From Variovorax paradoxus EPS (GTDB taxonomy: Bacteria; Pseudomonadota; Gammaproteobacteria; Burkholderiales; Burkholderiaceae_C): a DNA stretch of 64,000 nt. The position numbers were made by a program, and so were the translations under genes. The stretch is from assembly GCF_000184745.1 (NCBI RefSeq), contig NC_014931.1:2108001-2172000 (forward strand). Direction: 5' to 3'. Shown one piece after another: positions 36,740 to 46,023 of this stretch (position 1 is the first letter of the stretch; the number at the start of each line of letters is the position of its first letter). The notes beneath the pieces were generated by a model. The model was not told where the DNA came from. It was given only the letters and a program-made list of their open reading frames with translations, and ran no database searches.

Positions 36740-37726
36740 ATGAGCAAGCCCAAGATCCTGGTCGCCCGCGCGATCTTTCCCGAAACCATCGAGCGCCTGT
36801 CGCAGCATTTCGAGGTCGAATCGAACCAGTCCGACGAGAGCTGGAGCAAAGAGCAACTCATCGCGAAGCTCAAGGGCAAGCAGGGCGCCTTCACCACCGG
36901 CAGCGAGCGCATCGATGCGGCCGTGCTCGACGCGAATCCCGACCTGAAGATCTGCGCCAACATGGCCGTGGGCTACAACAACTTCGACGTCGATGCGATG
37001 GCCGCGCACGGCGTGCTCGGCACCAACGCGCCCGACGTGCTGACCGAGACCACCGCCGACTTCGGCTTCGCGCTGCTCATGGCGACCGCGCGCCGCATCA
37101 CCGAGAGCGAGCATTTCCTGCGCGCCGGCAAGTGGGAGAAGTGGAGCTACGACATGTTCGCGGGCTCCGACATCCACGGCGCCACGCTCGGCATCATCGG
37201 CATGGGCCGCATCGGGCAGGGCATTGCCAAGCGCGGCGCGCACGGCTTCGGCATGAAGGTGATCTATCACAACCGTTCGCGCCTCGATGCGACGCTCGAA
37301 GCCGACTGCAAGGCCAGCTACGTGAGCAAGGAAGAGCTGCTCAAGACCGCCGACCACGTCGTGCTGGTCGTGCCTTATTCGCCCGCTTCGCACCACACCA
37401 TCGGCGCTGGCGAGCTCGCGCTGATGAAGCCGACTGCCACGCTGGTGAACATCGCGCGCGGCGGCATCGTCGACGACGCGGCACTGGCCGTGGCGCTGCG
37501 CGAAAAGCGCATCGCGGCGGCGGGCCTGGATGTGTTCGAGGGCGAGCCCAAGGTTCATCCCGACCTGCTGACTGTGCCCAATGTCGTGCTCACGCCGCAT
37601 ATCGCGAGCGCCACGGTGCCCACACGGCGCGCCATGGCCGACCTCGCGGCCGACAACCTCATCGCGTACTTCAGCGGCAAGGGGCCGCTGACGCCGGTCA
37701 CGCCCGTGCCAGCGGCCACGAAGTAA
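36740..37726 (+). CDS. D-2-hydroxyacid dehydrogenase (glyoxylate/hydroxypyruvate reductase-like)
   Basis: The product has 328 residues with the two-domain fold of D-isomer 2-hydroxyacid dehydrogenases. The NAD(P) motif is GIIGMGRIGQG, the catalytic Arg lies in VNIARGGIVDDAAL, and the Glu/His pair is in LDVFEGEPKVHP and LTPHIASAT. The closest characterised types are GhrB-like glyoxylate/hydroxypyruvate/2-ketogluconate reductases. It is 11 bp downstream of the antiporter gene and probably co-transcribed. Confidence 0.9.
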   Translation: MSKPKILVARAIFPETIERLSQHFEVESNQSDESWSKEQLIAKLKGKQGAFTTGSERIDAAVLDANPDLKICANMAVGYNNFDVDAMAAHGVLGTNAPDVLTETTADFGFALLMATARRITESEHFLRAGKWEKWSYDMFAGSDIHGATLGIIGMGRIGQGIAKRGAHGFGMKVIYHNRSRLDATLEADCKASYVSKEELLKTADHVVLVVPYSPASHHTIGAGELALMKPTATLVNIARGGIVDDAALAVALREKRIAAAGLDVFEGEPKVHPDLLTVPNVVLTPHIASATVPTRRAMADLAADNLIAYFSGKGPLTPVTPVPAATK

Positions 37727-37750
37727 CTAACCGACACGCAGCGACTCTCC

Positions 37751-39127
37751 TTGGAACTGACTGAGTTGATTCTTCTCGCGCTGGCTGCGCTCGCCGTCGT
37801 GCAGCTCGTGCTGGTGATCTGGTTGCTTGCGCGCCGGCAGCCCAGGCCGGACCACAGCGAAATGCTCGGCGTGCTGGCCGCAATGGGCGCGGCCAACGAG
37901 CGCACAGAGCGCGAGCTGCGCCGCGAGATCGGCGAGAACTCGCGCGGTACGCGGCAGGAAACCGCGCAGGCCTTCGCGACCTTCCAGCAGTCGCTGGTGC
38001 AGCAGGGCGCCGAGGCCACGCGCACGCAGAACGCGCAACTCGACGCCTTCTCGCTGCAGCTCGCTTCGCTGCAGAAGACGCTGGCCGACACGCTCAACAC
38101 CCAGCTGCAGGGCCTGAGCGAATCGAACGCACGGCGCCTGGCCGAAGTGCGCACGACGATGGAAACGCAGCTCGCGCAGCTTCAGCAGAGCAACACCGCC
38201 AAGCTCGACGAGATGCGCAAGACCGTCGACGAAAAGCTTCAGAGCACGCTCGAGGCGCGCCTGGGCGAGAGCTTCAAGCAGGTGGCCGACCGGCTCGAAC
38301 AGGTGCACAAGGGCCTTGGCGAAATGCAGACGCTGGCCGTCGGCGTCGGCAGCCTGCAGCGCGTGCTGACCAACGTGAAGACGCGCGGCGTGTTCGGCGA
38401 GGTGCAGCTCGAAGCGCTGCTCGAGCAGGTGCTCACGCCCGAGCAGTACGCCAAGCAGATCGAGACCAAGCCGCGCAGCGGCCAGCGCGTCGATTTCGCG
38501 ATCCGCTTTCCGGGCCGCGGCGACGACGGCGCGCCGGTGTGGCTGCCCATCGATGCCAAGTTTCCGCGCGACGACTACGAGCGCCTCATCGATGCGCACG
38601 AGCGCGCCGATGCGCCCGCCGCCGAACTCGCGGCCAAGGCGCTCGAAGCGCGCATCCGCCTGGAGGCGCGCTCGATCGCCGAGAACTACCTCGCCGCGCC
38701 GCACACCACCGATTTCGCGATCCTTTTCCTGCCGGTCGAGAGCCTCTACGCCGAGGTGCTGCGCCGCCCCGGGCTGATGGACGCCATCCAGCGCCAGCAC
38801 CGCGTGACCCTCGCCGGCCCGACCACCTTGCTTGCGATGCTCAACAGCCTGCACATGGGCTTTCGCACGCTCGCATTGGAGCAGCAGGCCTCCGAGGTCT
38901 GGAAGGTGCTGGGCGCGGTCAAGACCGAATTCGAGCGCTATGGCGAATGGGTCGCGCGCATCAAGGAGCAGGTGGCCAAGGCCTCCGACACGCTCGACAA
39001 GGCAGACACGCGCGCCAAGCAGATGCGTCTGGCGCTGCGCAAGGTCGAGGCGCTGCCGGAGGCAGAGGCGCAGGTGCTGCTGCCGCCGACAGCCAACACC
39101 GATTCCGAGGGCGACGACACCCCGTGA
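37751..39127 (+). CDS. rmuC: DNA recombination protein RmuC
   Basis: The 458-residue protein starts at a TTG (37751); no ATG suits. One N-terminal membrane helix (LILLALAALAVVQLVLVIWL) is followed by a long coiled coil (about 40-190, rich in Gln/Glu/Arg) and the RmuC nuclease-like domain: VKTRGVFGEVQLEALLEQVL, LPIDAKFPRDDYERL, FLPVESLYAEVL. RmuC limits inversion at short inverted repeats and is a predicted PD-(D/E)XK-type nuclease. The following MFS gene overlaps its stop (GTGA). Confidence 0.93.
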   Translation: MELTELILLALAALAVVQLVLVIWLLARRQPRPDHSEMLGVLAAMGAANERTERELRREIGENSRGTRQETAQAFATFQQSLVQQGAEATRTQNAQLDAFSLQLASLQKTLADTLNTQLQGLSESNARRLAEVRTTMETQLAQLQQSNTAKLDEMRKTVDEKLQSTLEARLGESFKQVADRLEQVHKGLGEMQTLAVGVGSLQRVLTNVKTRGVFGEVQLEALLEQVLTPEQYAKQIETKPRSGQRVDFAIRFPGRGDDGAPVWLPIDAKFPRDDYERLIDAHERADAPAAELAAKALEARIRLEARSIAENYLAAPHTTDFAILFLPVESLYAEVLRRPGLMDAIQRQHRVTLAGPTTLLAMLNSLHMGFRTLALEQQASEVWKVLGAVKTEFERYGEWVARIKEQVAKASDTLDKADTRAKQMRLALRKVEALPEAEAQVLLPPTANTDSEGDDTP

Positions 39128-40287
39128 AAGGCTCCGAACTGCTGCGTGTCATCGGCGCCCAGGTCTGCCTGCACGCCACGATGGCCGGTATGCGCCTGGC
39201 CACACCGCTGCTGGCGCTGCAACAGGGCTACAGCGCAGCGGCAGTCGGCGTACTGATCGCGCTGTTCGCGCTGACCCAGGTGTTCCTGGCCCTGCCAGCA
39301 GGGCGCTTCGCCGACCGGCACGGATTCAAGCGGCCGCTCTGGTTTTCGGTGATCGCGGCCGCGGGTGGCGCGGCGCTCGTGCTGGTCTTTCCGACCTTTC
39401 CGGCCATGTGCGTCGCGGCGCTGCTGACCGGCGGCGCCACCGGCGCGACCGTCATCGCCTTGCAGCGGCACGTGGGGCGTTCCGCCACCAACGCGACGCA
39501 GCTCAAGCGGGTGTTCAGTTGGCTGGCCATCGCGCCTGCAGCGGCCAATTTCGTCGGGCCTTTTCTCGCCGGCATGCTGATCGATCACGCCGGCCGCGCG
39601 CCAGCGGACATGCTGGCGTTCCGCGTCTGTTTCGCAGTCATGGCCCTCCTGCCGATCCTGTGCTGGATGCTCGCGCGCGGCGCGCACGAACCGCCGCGCA
39701 CTGCGCCCGCCGTGGGTGCCGTGCCGACGCGGGCCTGGGACCTGCTGCGCGAGCCGATGTTCCGCCGCCTGCTGTTCGTGAACTGGCTGCAGTCGTCGAG
39801 CTGGGATGTGCACGCCTTCGTGCTGCCCGTGCTGGGACACGACCGCGGCATCAGCGCGTCGGTGATCGGGTCGATCCTCGGCGCGTTCGCCATTGCGGCG
39901 GCCGCGATCCGTGTGGTGCTGCCGCTCATCGCCTCGCGCGCCTCGGAGCGCAGCGTGATCCTGAGCTCCACCATCGTCACGGCGGCGGTGTTCGCGGTGT
40001 ATCCGTTGCTCGACTCGGCCTTGACCATGGGCATGTGCTCGGTGATCCTCGGTTTCGCGCTCGGCGCGGTGCAGCCGATGGTGATGAGCATGCTGCACCA
40101 GATCACTCCGCACGCGCGGCACGGCGAGGCGCTGGGGCTGCGGCTGATGACCATCAATGCGTCGAGCGTGGCGATGCCGATGCTGTTCGGCTCGCTCGGG
40201 GCGCTGATCGGGATCGCGGGTGTGTTCTGGGTCGTGGGCGGCGTACTGGCGCTGGGAGCGCGAGCGACCTGGGGTTTGAAGCTCTAG
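39124..40287 (+). CDS. MFS transporter
   Basis: A GTG at 39124 overlapping the rmuC stop gives 387 residues with twelve predicted helices. MFS motif A is AGRFADRHGFKRP in the helix 2-3 loop. The second half begins with PMFRRLLFVNWLQSSSWDVH. The cargo is unknown. The start by translational coupling is preferred over long upstream extensions, which are only the rmuC shadow frame. Confidence 0.85.
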   Translation: MKGSELLRVIGAQVCLHATMAGMRLATPLLALQQGYSAAAVGVLIALFALTQVFLALPAGRFADRHGFKRPLWFSVIAAAGGAALVLVFPTFPAMCVAALLTGGATGATVIALQRHVGRSATNATQLKRVFSWLAIAPAAANFVGPFLAGMLIDHAGRAPADMLAFRVCFAVMALLPILCWMLARGAHEPPRTAPAVGAVPTRAWDLLREPMFRRLLFVNWLQSSSWDVHAFVLPVLGHDRGISASVIGSILGAFAIAAAAIRVVLPLIASRASERSVILSSTIVTAAVFAVYPLLDSALTMGMCSVILGFALGAVQPMVMSMLHQITPHARHGEALGLRLMTINASSVAMPMLFGSLGALIGIAGVFWVVGGVLALGARATWGLKL

Positions 40288-40335
40288 CAGCAGGTGCGAA
40301 ATCCACGTTACAAATAAGATCAATTCTCATCTGAA

Positions 40336-40364
40336 TTGACATTTAACTGACTCATGGTCAGTAT
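40336..40364 (+). promoter_or_regulatory. Promoter with operator-like dyad in its spacer, upstream of the MFS pseudogene
   Basis: A consensus TTGACA (40336-40341) and a weak CAGTAT (40359-40364) are 17 nt apart. Inside the spacer an inverted repeat ACTGAC-TCATG-GTCAGT (40346-40362) would let a bound repressor block polymerase. A second dyad, TCAATTC-N6-GAATTGA (40320-40339), overlaps the minus-35. A TetR gene lies just past the transporter. Confidence 0.62.
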
Positions 40365-40395
40365 CGGCGCCTTCTTCAACGGCTTGAAGGCGTTC

Positions 40396-41923
40396 ATGGA
40401 CTCCCCGAATCCTGCCCCGACCGATCCGCGCCGCCGCATCGCGCTCGTGGCGGCGGTGTACCTCGGCAGCTTCATCGCGACGCTCGACGTGAGCATCGTC
40501 AATGTCGCGCTGCCCACGCTGCAGCGCGCGTTGTCCACCGATCTCGCCGGCCTGCAGTGGGTGATCGACATCTATGCGCTGTGCCTCTCGGCCTTCATCC
40601 TCTCGGCCGGGCCGGTCGGTGACCGCTACGGCCGCAAGCGCGCCTGGCTCGCCGGTGTGATCGTGTTCACGCTGGGTTCGGCGATGTGCGCGATGGCCGG
40701 CGACCTTTTCATGCTGCTCGCCGGACGGGCGGTGCAGGGCGTCGCCGGCGCGCTGATGATTCCCGGCGCGCTCTCGCTGCTGGCGCATGCGTTCCCCGAG
40801 CCCGCCAGCCGCGCGCGGGTGATCGGCGGCTGGTCGTCGTTCACGGCGCTGTCGCTGATCCTCGGGCCGATGCTGGGCGGGGTGCTGGTGGACCACGCGG
40901 GCTGGCAGAGCATCTTCCTCATCAACCTGCCGATTGGCGTGCTGACCGTGGGGCTCGGGCTCTGGGGCATTCGCGAGAGTTCGCACCCCGAGCATGCGGC
41001 GCTCGATCCGCTCGGGCAGGTGCTCAGCGTGCTGTGGCTCGGCGCGCTGACCTATGGACTGATCGCGGCCGGAATACGGCTTGGGCTCCAGTCGCGCCGC
41101 GACCGCGCTGGTGGCGGCAACCATCGGCCTCGCGCTGTTCCTGATGGTGGAAGCACGCGTGGAGCGGCCGCTGCTGCCGCTCGCGCTGTTCCGCGATGCG
41201 CGCTTCTCGGCCACCAACTTCGCTTCGTTCGTGCTCGGCTTCTCGTCGTACGCGAGCCTGTTTTTCTTCTCGCTCTTCCTGCAGCAGGTGCAGGGCTGGT
41301 CGCCCAGCGAGACCGGCTGGCGGCTCGTGCCGCAGTTCGTCGCAACCGGACTCATCGCCTCGCAGTTCGGCCGGCTGGCACGGCGCTACGACGTGCACAC
41401 GCTCATGGTCGCGGGCTACGCGCTCATCGGCAGTTCGATGCTGCTGCTGACGCTGTTCTCGGCCGACACGCCCTATGTGCTGCTGGCGCTCCTGTTCGTG
41501 TTCCTCGGCGCGGGCACGGGTCTCGCGGTTCCGTCCACGAGCATGGCCGTGATGGCGTCCGTGCCCGCGCAACGCTCCGGCATGGCGTCGGCCACGATGA
41601 ACGCGCTGCGCCAGGCCGGCATGCTGATCGGCATCGCGCTGCTCGGTACGCTGATGAGCACGCGGGCGACCACGCTGCTGGCCACCGCGCTCGAACAGGC
41701 CGGGCTGCGCGATGCGCAACAGGCGGCTGTCGCGGCCGTTTCGCGGCATGACCTGAGCGCGCTGGCTTCGCTCGATGCGGACACGGCGCGGACGCTGCTG
41801 GCCGGCGCACTCGCCGGCGGGTTCCATGCCGCCATGGCCTGCGCCGGAGTGGCGGGCTTGCTGGCTGCGGGATTGCTGGTGCGCGTCAGGCCGCGCGCCG
41901 CCGCTTTGACGGTTCGTGCCTGA
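40396..41923 (+). pseudogene. DHA2-type MFS drug transporter (EmrB/QacA-like), frameshifted
   Basis: Frame 1 encodes helices 1-7 from ATG 40396 (GAAGG before it): SFIATLDVSIVNVALPTLQRA (motif D1), GDRYGRKRAW (motif A), IPGALSLLAHAFP. It then loses sense after LTYGLIAAG near 41,073. Coding continues one frame over with EYGLGSSRAATALVAATIG and runs through helices 8-14 to the stop at 41923. Alignment of the two halves suggests loss of two bases (CG) within GGCCGGCGAATAC. Rejoined, the protein would have about 509 residues, normal for fourteen-helix DHA2 exporters. As written it is broken; a sequencing error is possible. Confidence 0.85.
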
Positions 41924-42211
41924 GGCCGTACGACGCCATGCCCGCCGCTCTTGTGCCTGTGCGCTTGCGCCCACGAATTCGATCGACACCCGATCACGTG
42001 CTTCCCGCGGCCACTGCGCGCACGTCGCCCGTCGAGCAATACGAGAAAATCCGCAAGTTGACAATCGAGAAACGCTCCGGCCTCCCGCTCGCCGCCTTCG
42101 CCGCCACCGACAACGCGTTCGCAGGTCTCGGCAAGCAGGCGCCTGTGCCACGCGGTCTGCAGCTCGACACGGTCATCGACACCGCGCCCCCTCCGTTCAC
42201 CGAGATTTGCC

Positions 42212-42892
42212 ATGACACGAAGTGACCCGATCGCCGATTCCGTCCCAGCAGGCGAGGCCGAAGTCGCGCCGCGCCGGCGCACCAAGGCGCCCGAGATCCG
42301 TGCCGTCGCGCTGATGGACGCCGCCGAGCGCCTCTTCATCGAGAAGGGCATCGCCGCCACCAGCATCGACGATATCGCGGCCGGCGCGCAGGTGGCCAAG
42401 GGCACGTTCTACCTTTACTTTCCGTCGAAGGAAGCCATGCTCGGCGCGCTGCAGCAGCGCTTTGTCGATACCTTCTGCGAGCGCCTGCAGAACGCCATGG
42501 ACCGCCATCGCCCAGGCAACCACCATGCGCGCCTGAAGGCCTGGGTGGAGACGGGCCTGGAAACCTACCTGGACAACGTCGCCCTGCACGACGTGGTGTT
42601 CCATGAATACCGGCCCGAAGACCGGCGCATGCGCAACGACAACGCGGTCATCACGCAACTCGTCGGCTTGCTCAAGGAGGGCGATGCCGCGGGTGTGTGG
42701 GAGGTGGAGGACGCGACGCTCACGGCCGTGATCCTCTTCAATGCGCTGCACGGCGTGGCCGACGATGCGGTGGCCATGGGGCCGGCCGGCGATCCTGCTG
42801 CTGGCCTTGCCGACCGCCGCCGCCGCGCCCGCGCGCTCACACGCTTCTTCGAGCAGGCGCTGCACCCGGACGTCGTTGATCCCGACATCTGA
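42212..42892 (+). CDS. TetR/AcrR family regulator
   Basis: The 226-residue protein has an N-terminal HTH at about 28-75 (ALMDAAERLFIEKGIAATSI, then AAGAQVAKGTFYLYFPSKEA), a standard TetR domain, and a helical ligand domain. It lies 288 bp past the broken DHA2 transporter on the same strand; the operator-like dyad in that transporter's promoter is its likeliest target. The gap before it (41924-42211) holds a short open frame I do not accept and a TTGACA at 42058-42063 that could belong to its own promoter. Confidence 0.87.
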   Translation: MTRSDPIADSVPAGEAEVAPRRRTKAPEIRAVALMDAAERLFIEKGIAATSIDDIAAGAQVAKGTFYLYFPSKEAMLGALQQRFVDTFCERLQNAMDRHRPGNHHARLKAWVETGLETYLDNVALHDVVFHEYRPEDRRMRNDNAVITQLVGLLKEGDAAGVWEVEDATLTAVILFNALHGVADDAVAMGPAGDPAAGLADRRRRARALTRFFEQALHPDVVDPDI

Positions 42893-42903
42893 AGGAATTG
42901 ACC

Positions 42904-43000
42904 GTGTTCCTTCGTGGAACACCGAGGAGCCGGCTTTGCCGGGCCTCTGGTGTTGCCCCCGGTAAGGGGTTGGCGAAGCGACACGAAGTGCACGCAGCCT
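42904..43000. repeat. Intergenic repeat-like sequence
   Basis: The gap between two convergent genes opens with a hairpin GTGTTCC-TTCGT-GGAACAC (42904-42922), then an imperfect CCGGC/GCCGG stem, then TGCCCCCGGTAAGGGG and GGCGAAGCGACACGAAGTGC. The latter stretch resembles a repeat I associate with intergenic gaps of Comamonadaceae. It may end both transcripts, though no T-tract is present. Confidence 0.5.
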
Positions 43001-43009
43001 GGGGGCTGG

Positions 43010-43873
43010 CTACAGCTTGTAGAAGCGCTTGATGTAGTCCCACGCGTCTTCGGGCGCGTCGACGTATTCGAAGAGCTTCACGTCGCCCGGCGAGATCACG
43101 CCCTCATCGACCAGGAAGTCGAAGTCGATCATCCGCTTCCAGTAGTCCGAGCCGAACAGCACGATCGGTACCGGCTTCGATTTCTTCGTCTGCACCAGCG
43201 TGATGACTTCGAACAGCTCGTCCAGCGTGCCGAAGCCGCCCGGGAACGCCACCAGCGCCTTCGCACGCATCATGAAATGCATCTTGCGGATCGCGAAGTA
43301 GTGGAACTTGAAGCTCAGCGCCGGCGTGACGTAGGGGTTGGCTTCTTCTTCCATCGGCAGCGCGATGGCCAAGCCGACCGAGATGCCGCCGCCTTCGTGC
43401 GCACCGCGATTGGCCGCCTGCATGATGCCGGGGCCGCCGCCGGTGCAGACGAAGAGCTTGTCCTGCGGCTCCTTGCCGTTGCTGTACTGCGCGACCAGCT
43501 TGCCGAAGGTGCGCGCCTTCTCGTAGTAGTGCGAGCTGCGTGCGAGGCGGCGCCAGCGCTCGGCGGCCACTGTGTCGCCGGCGGCATCGGCCTGCGCGAT
43601 CAGCGCAGCGGCGTCTTCCTCGCTGCGAAAGCGGGCGCTGCCGAAAACCACCACCGTGTTCTCGATGCCGTGGGCGCGCTGCTCGAGGTCGGGCTTCATC
43701 AATTCGAGTTGCATGCGGATGCCGCGGGTCTCGCGGCGCAGCAGGAACTCGGGATCGGCGAAGGCTATGCGCGAGGGATCGGGATCGAGCGGAAGGCCTT
43801 TTTCGGAATGAGACTGGAGCGTGGCCCAAGCATCGGCAAGGCGTTTGTCGTGAAGATCGTGCGTGTTGTTCAT
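43010..43873 (-). CDS. LOG family protein (TIGR00730-type Rossmann fold)
   Basis: The ATG at 43873 gives 287 residues. The family motifs are complete: VCTGGGPGIMQAANRGAHEGGG in pieces (TGGGPGIMQAANRGA) and ALVAFPGGFGTLDELFE, the PGGxGTxxE active site. LOG proteins hydrolyse nucleoside 5'-monophosphates such as AMP or cytokinin ribotides to base and ribose 5-phosphate. An N-terminal extension of about 100 residues precedes the core, as in the longer bacterial type. Confidence 0.9.
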   Translation of the reverse strand: MNNTHDLHDKRLADAWATLQSHSEKGLPLDPDPSRIAFADPEFLLRRETRGIRMQLELMKPDLEQRAHGIENTVVVFGSARFRSEEDAAALIAQADAAGDTVAAERWRRLARSSHYYEKARTFGKLVAQYSNGKEPQDKLFVCTGGGPGIMQAANRGAHEGGGISVGLAIALPMEEEANPYVTPALSFKFHYFAIRKMHFMMRAKALVAFPGGFGTLDELFEVITLVQTKKSKPVPIVLFGSDYWKRMIDFDFLVDEGVISPGDVKLFEYVDAPEDAWDYIKRFYKL

Positions 43874-43937
43874 GAATGACTCGGACAGAAGGACCTGATG
43901 GATTGTGCAGCGTTGCAACCGCCGTGCCCGACCAACG

Positions 43938-43964
43938 AAAAAGGCCCCTTGCGGAGCCTTTTTT
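43938..43964. terminator. Intrinsic terminator, efp side
   Basis: On the minus strand GGCTCC pairs with GGGGCC around GCAA, extended by A-T pairs, and is followed by T5. It is 37 bp past the efp stop. The symmetric A/T flanks (T6 on plus) could let it act both ways. Confidence 0.85.
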
Positions 43965-44000
43965 CAGAGAGACGGTGACCGGCCGTAAGGCCGGGAACGC

Positions 44001-44555
44001 TCAGACGCGCTTGCGGTACTCGCCGGTGCGCGTGTCGATTTCGATCTTGTCGCCTTGCGCCACGAAAAGCGGAACGCCGACTTCGAAGCCGGTCGCGATC
44101 TTGGCAGGCTTCATGACCTTGCCCGAGGTGTCGCCCTTGACGGCCGGCTCGGTCCAGGTGATTTCGCGCTCGACGCTGGTCGGCAGTTCGACCGAGATGG
44201 CCTTGCCGTCGTAGAACACCACTTCGACGGCCATGCCGTCTTCCAGGTAGTTCAGCGCGTCGCCCATGTTCTCGGCTTCGACTTCGTACTGGTTGTACTC
44301 GGCGTCCATGCAGACGTAGAGCGGATCGGCGAAGTAGGAGTAGGTGCAGTCCTTCTTCTCGAGCACGATCTGGTCGATCTTGTCGTCGGCCTTGAAGACC
44401 ACTTCGGTGTTGAAGTTGGCCACCAGGCTCTTCATCTTCATGCGCACGGTGGCGGAGTTGCGGCCGCCGCGGCTGTATTCGGTCTTGAGGACGACCATCG
44501 GGTCCTTGCCGTGCATGATGACGTTGCCGGCGCGGATTTCTTGAGCGATTTTCAT
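44001..44555 (-). CDS. efp: Translation elongation factor P (arginine type)
   Basis: The start [20 protein letters not shown] (ATG 44555) gives 184 residues, the usual length, with the three beta-barrel domains. The loop that reaches the peptidyl-transferase centre reads YSRGGRNSA with R32 at its tip; this is the residue rhamnosylated by EarP, in place of the lysine modified in E. coli. EF-P relieves ribosome stalling at polyproline runs. The earP gene lies 182 bp upstream on the same strand, which fits the Arg32 type exactly. Confidence 0.96.
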   Translation of the reverse strand: MKIAQEIRAGNVIMHGKDPMVVLKTEYSRGGRNSATVRMKMKSLVANFNTEVVFKADDKIDQIVLEKKDCTYSYFADPLYVCMDAEYNQYEVEAENMGDALNYLEDGMAVEVVFYDGKAISVELPTSVEREITWTEPAVKGDTSGKVMKPAKIATGFEVGVPLFVAQGDKIEIDTRTGEYRKRV

Positions 44556-44737
44556 AACAGGTTCTCTGGATGTTGGCCGCTCGGTGCACGGGGCCTTCTG
44601 CGACATCCGGCGACGTTCGAAACGTTTTTGCCGGTGTGGCGGGCCCCGAGGTACAGGTCTTGCGGCGGTTTTGCAGGTTTGGCGGAGAGCATCTCGAGTC
44701 TTGACGACCCGGGCCGAAATCCGCAAAGCCCGCTATT

Positions 44738-45847
44738 TTAGCTTTTTTGGGCGATCAGATGCCGCAGTTGGACGACCAGATCGTCCTGTGCGTACAGCCT
44801 GTCGCGCGCCGCCCGAGCCGTTTCCCGCCACAGCCCCGGCGTTTCCAGGGGCGGCAGGGGCTCGTCGTCGAAGCCGTTCCAGACGTGGTGAAAACGCCTC
44901 AGCGAGGGCGGGGCGCCGAGCCAGTCGAGCCAGGCGTTCAGCTTGGCGTGGTGGGCGTCGTCGTCCTGCGGATAGATCTGCCAGACCAGCGGTGCGCCGG
45001 CCCAAAGCGCGCGCACGAGCGAATCCTCGCCCCGCACGAAGTTCAGGTCGCAGGACCAGAGCAGGTGGTCGAAGTCCGGCTGCGTGAGATAGGGGAGGTA
45101 TGAAATCGATAGCGCGCCATGCCCATGGAGCGCGGGGTTCTCTGGCGAAGCATTCGAAAAGTGCGCCTTCATGGCGTTGGCGGCGCGGCCCGCCGTCACC
45201 AGCAGCCGGGTGGGCTCGGGGCCTTCTGCCAACTGCGCGAGCAGCGCCGCCAGCGCGGGTGGTTCGTAGCAGAACAGGGAGACGAGGCGCTCGTTTTCTT
45301 TCCAGGGAATCTGCTGCGCCGCGAGCCAGGAGGCGCGATCGAAACCGGCCTGGCGTTCCGCGAGATCGGGCTCGCGCAGCAGTCCGCCGGTGGCGGGCGT
45401 GAAGCCGGGGTAGAAAAAGCGCTTGGTCAGCCCCGCGCCCGGTCCCTTGAACACCGGCGAGGGCAGGCCGTGCAGACGCTCGACGTACGGCTCGGCCGAC
45501 AGGTATTCGAGATTGATCCACGCCCGGTGCGCGCCCTCAGCTGTGGCCGCTGCGGCAAAGCGTGCGACGAGTTCCGGCGCCGGCTCGCAGCCGAAGGCCT
45601 CGATGAGCACATCCGGCACCGGCCCGGCCACGGCCGCTCGCACTGCGACGGGGTCGCTCCAGTCGATCACCTTCACGCCATCGCAACCCGCGGGCGCCAT
45701 CCAGTTCAGCGCCGTCCCGTCGTCGATCCAGAGCCGTACCCGTTCGCCCAGCGCGGCCAGTTGCCTGGCCAGCCGCCAGCAGACGCCGAGGTCGCCGTGG
45801 TTGTCGATGACCTTGCAGAAGATGTCCCATTGCATGTGCGTGCCCAT
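44738..45847 (-). CDS. earP: EF-P arginine rhamnosyltransferase
   Basis: The 369-residue protein (ATG 45847; 45835 is possible) opens MQWDIFCKVIDNHGDLGVCW, the DUF2331/EarP N-terminal signature. Near the C-terminal nucleotide-sugar site come RGEDSLVRALWAGAPLVWQI and YPQDDDAHHAKLNAWL. EarP transfers rhamnose from dTDP-rhamnose to Arg32 of EF-P by a GT-B fold. The target gene efp, with Arg32, is the next gene downstream. Confidence 0.95.
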   Translation of the reverse strand: MGTHMQWDIFCKVIDNHGDLGVCWRLARQLAALGERVRLWIDDGTALNWMAPAGCDGVKVIDWSDPVAVRAAVAGPVPDVLIEAFGCEPAPELVARFAAAATAEGAHRAWINLEYLSAEPYVERLHGLPSPVFKGPGAGLTKRFFYPGFTPATGGLLREPDLAERQAGFDRASWLAAQQIPWKENERLVSLFCYEPPALAALLAQLAEGPEPTRLLVTAGRAANAMKAHFSNASPENPALHGHGALSISYLPYLTQPDFDHLLWSCDLNFVRGEDSLVRALWAGAPLVWQIYPQDDDAHHAKLNAWLDWLGAPPSLRRFHHVWNGFDDEPLPPLETPGLWRETARAARDRLYAQDDLVVQLRHLIAQKS

Positions 45848-45933
45848 GGTCGCGAGTGTGCCTGTGCCGGGAGGCAATTCAGGGCTCGGCTTGCTATGCT
45901 GGCCGTCACAACAACCCCGGAGAGAGAAAGACC

Positions 45934-46023
45934 ATGAGGATGCAGACCCGTTCGCAGTTTTCCCTTCGTTCCGCCAGGACCGTGCTCGCTCTGTCGCTGG
46001 CCTTGTGCGGCATCGCGGCATGA
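45934..46023 (+). pseudogene. Frame-shifted signal peptide of the M20 hydrolase
   Basis: From ATG 45934, with GGAGAGAG before it, 29 codons encode MRMQTRSQFSLRSARTVLAL followed by SLALCGIAA and a stop. This is a textbook Sec signal peptide without its cleavage site. The missing part (MTGASA/QTST) lies in the next frame from 46020, so one base appears lost at about 46,019. Confidence 0.7.

Noticed and set aside
38539..39123. Upstream extension of the MFS gene at 39124
   Set aside because: It is a shadow of rmuC; the GTG overlapping the rmuC stop yields the expected MFS start.
41938..42225. A 95-codon frame between the MFS pseudogene and the TetR gene
   Set aside because: No ribosome site, no recognisable fold, and it overlaps the TetR start.
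45423..46019. Long upstream extension of the M20 hydrolase frame
   Set aside because: It runs antisense through earP; the natural N-terminus is the signal peptide in the neighbouring frame.
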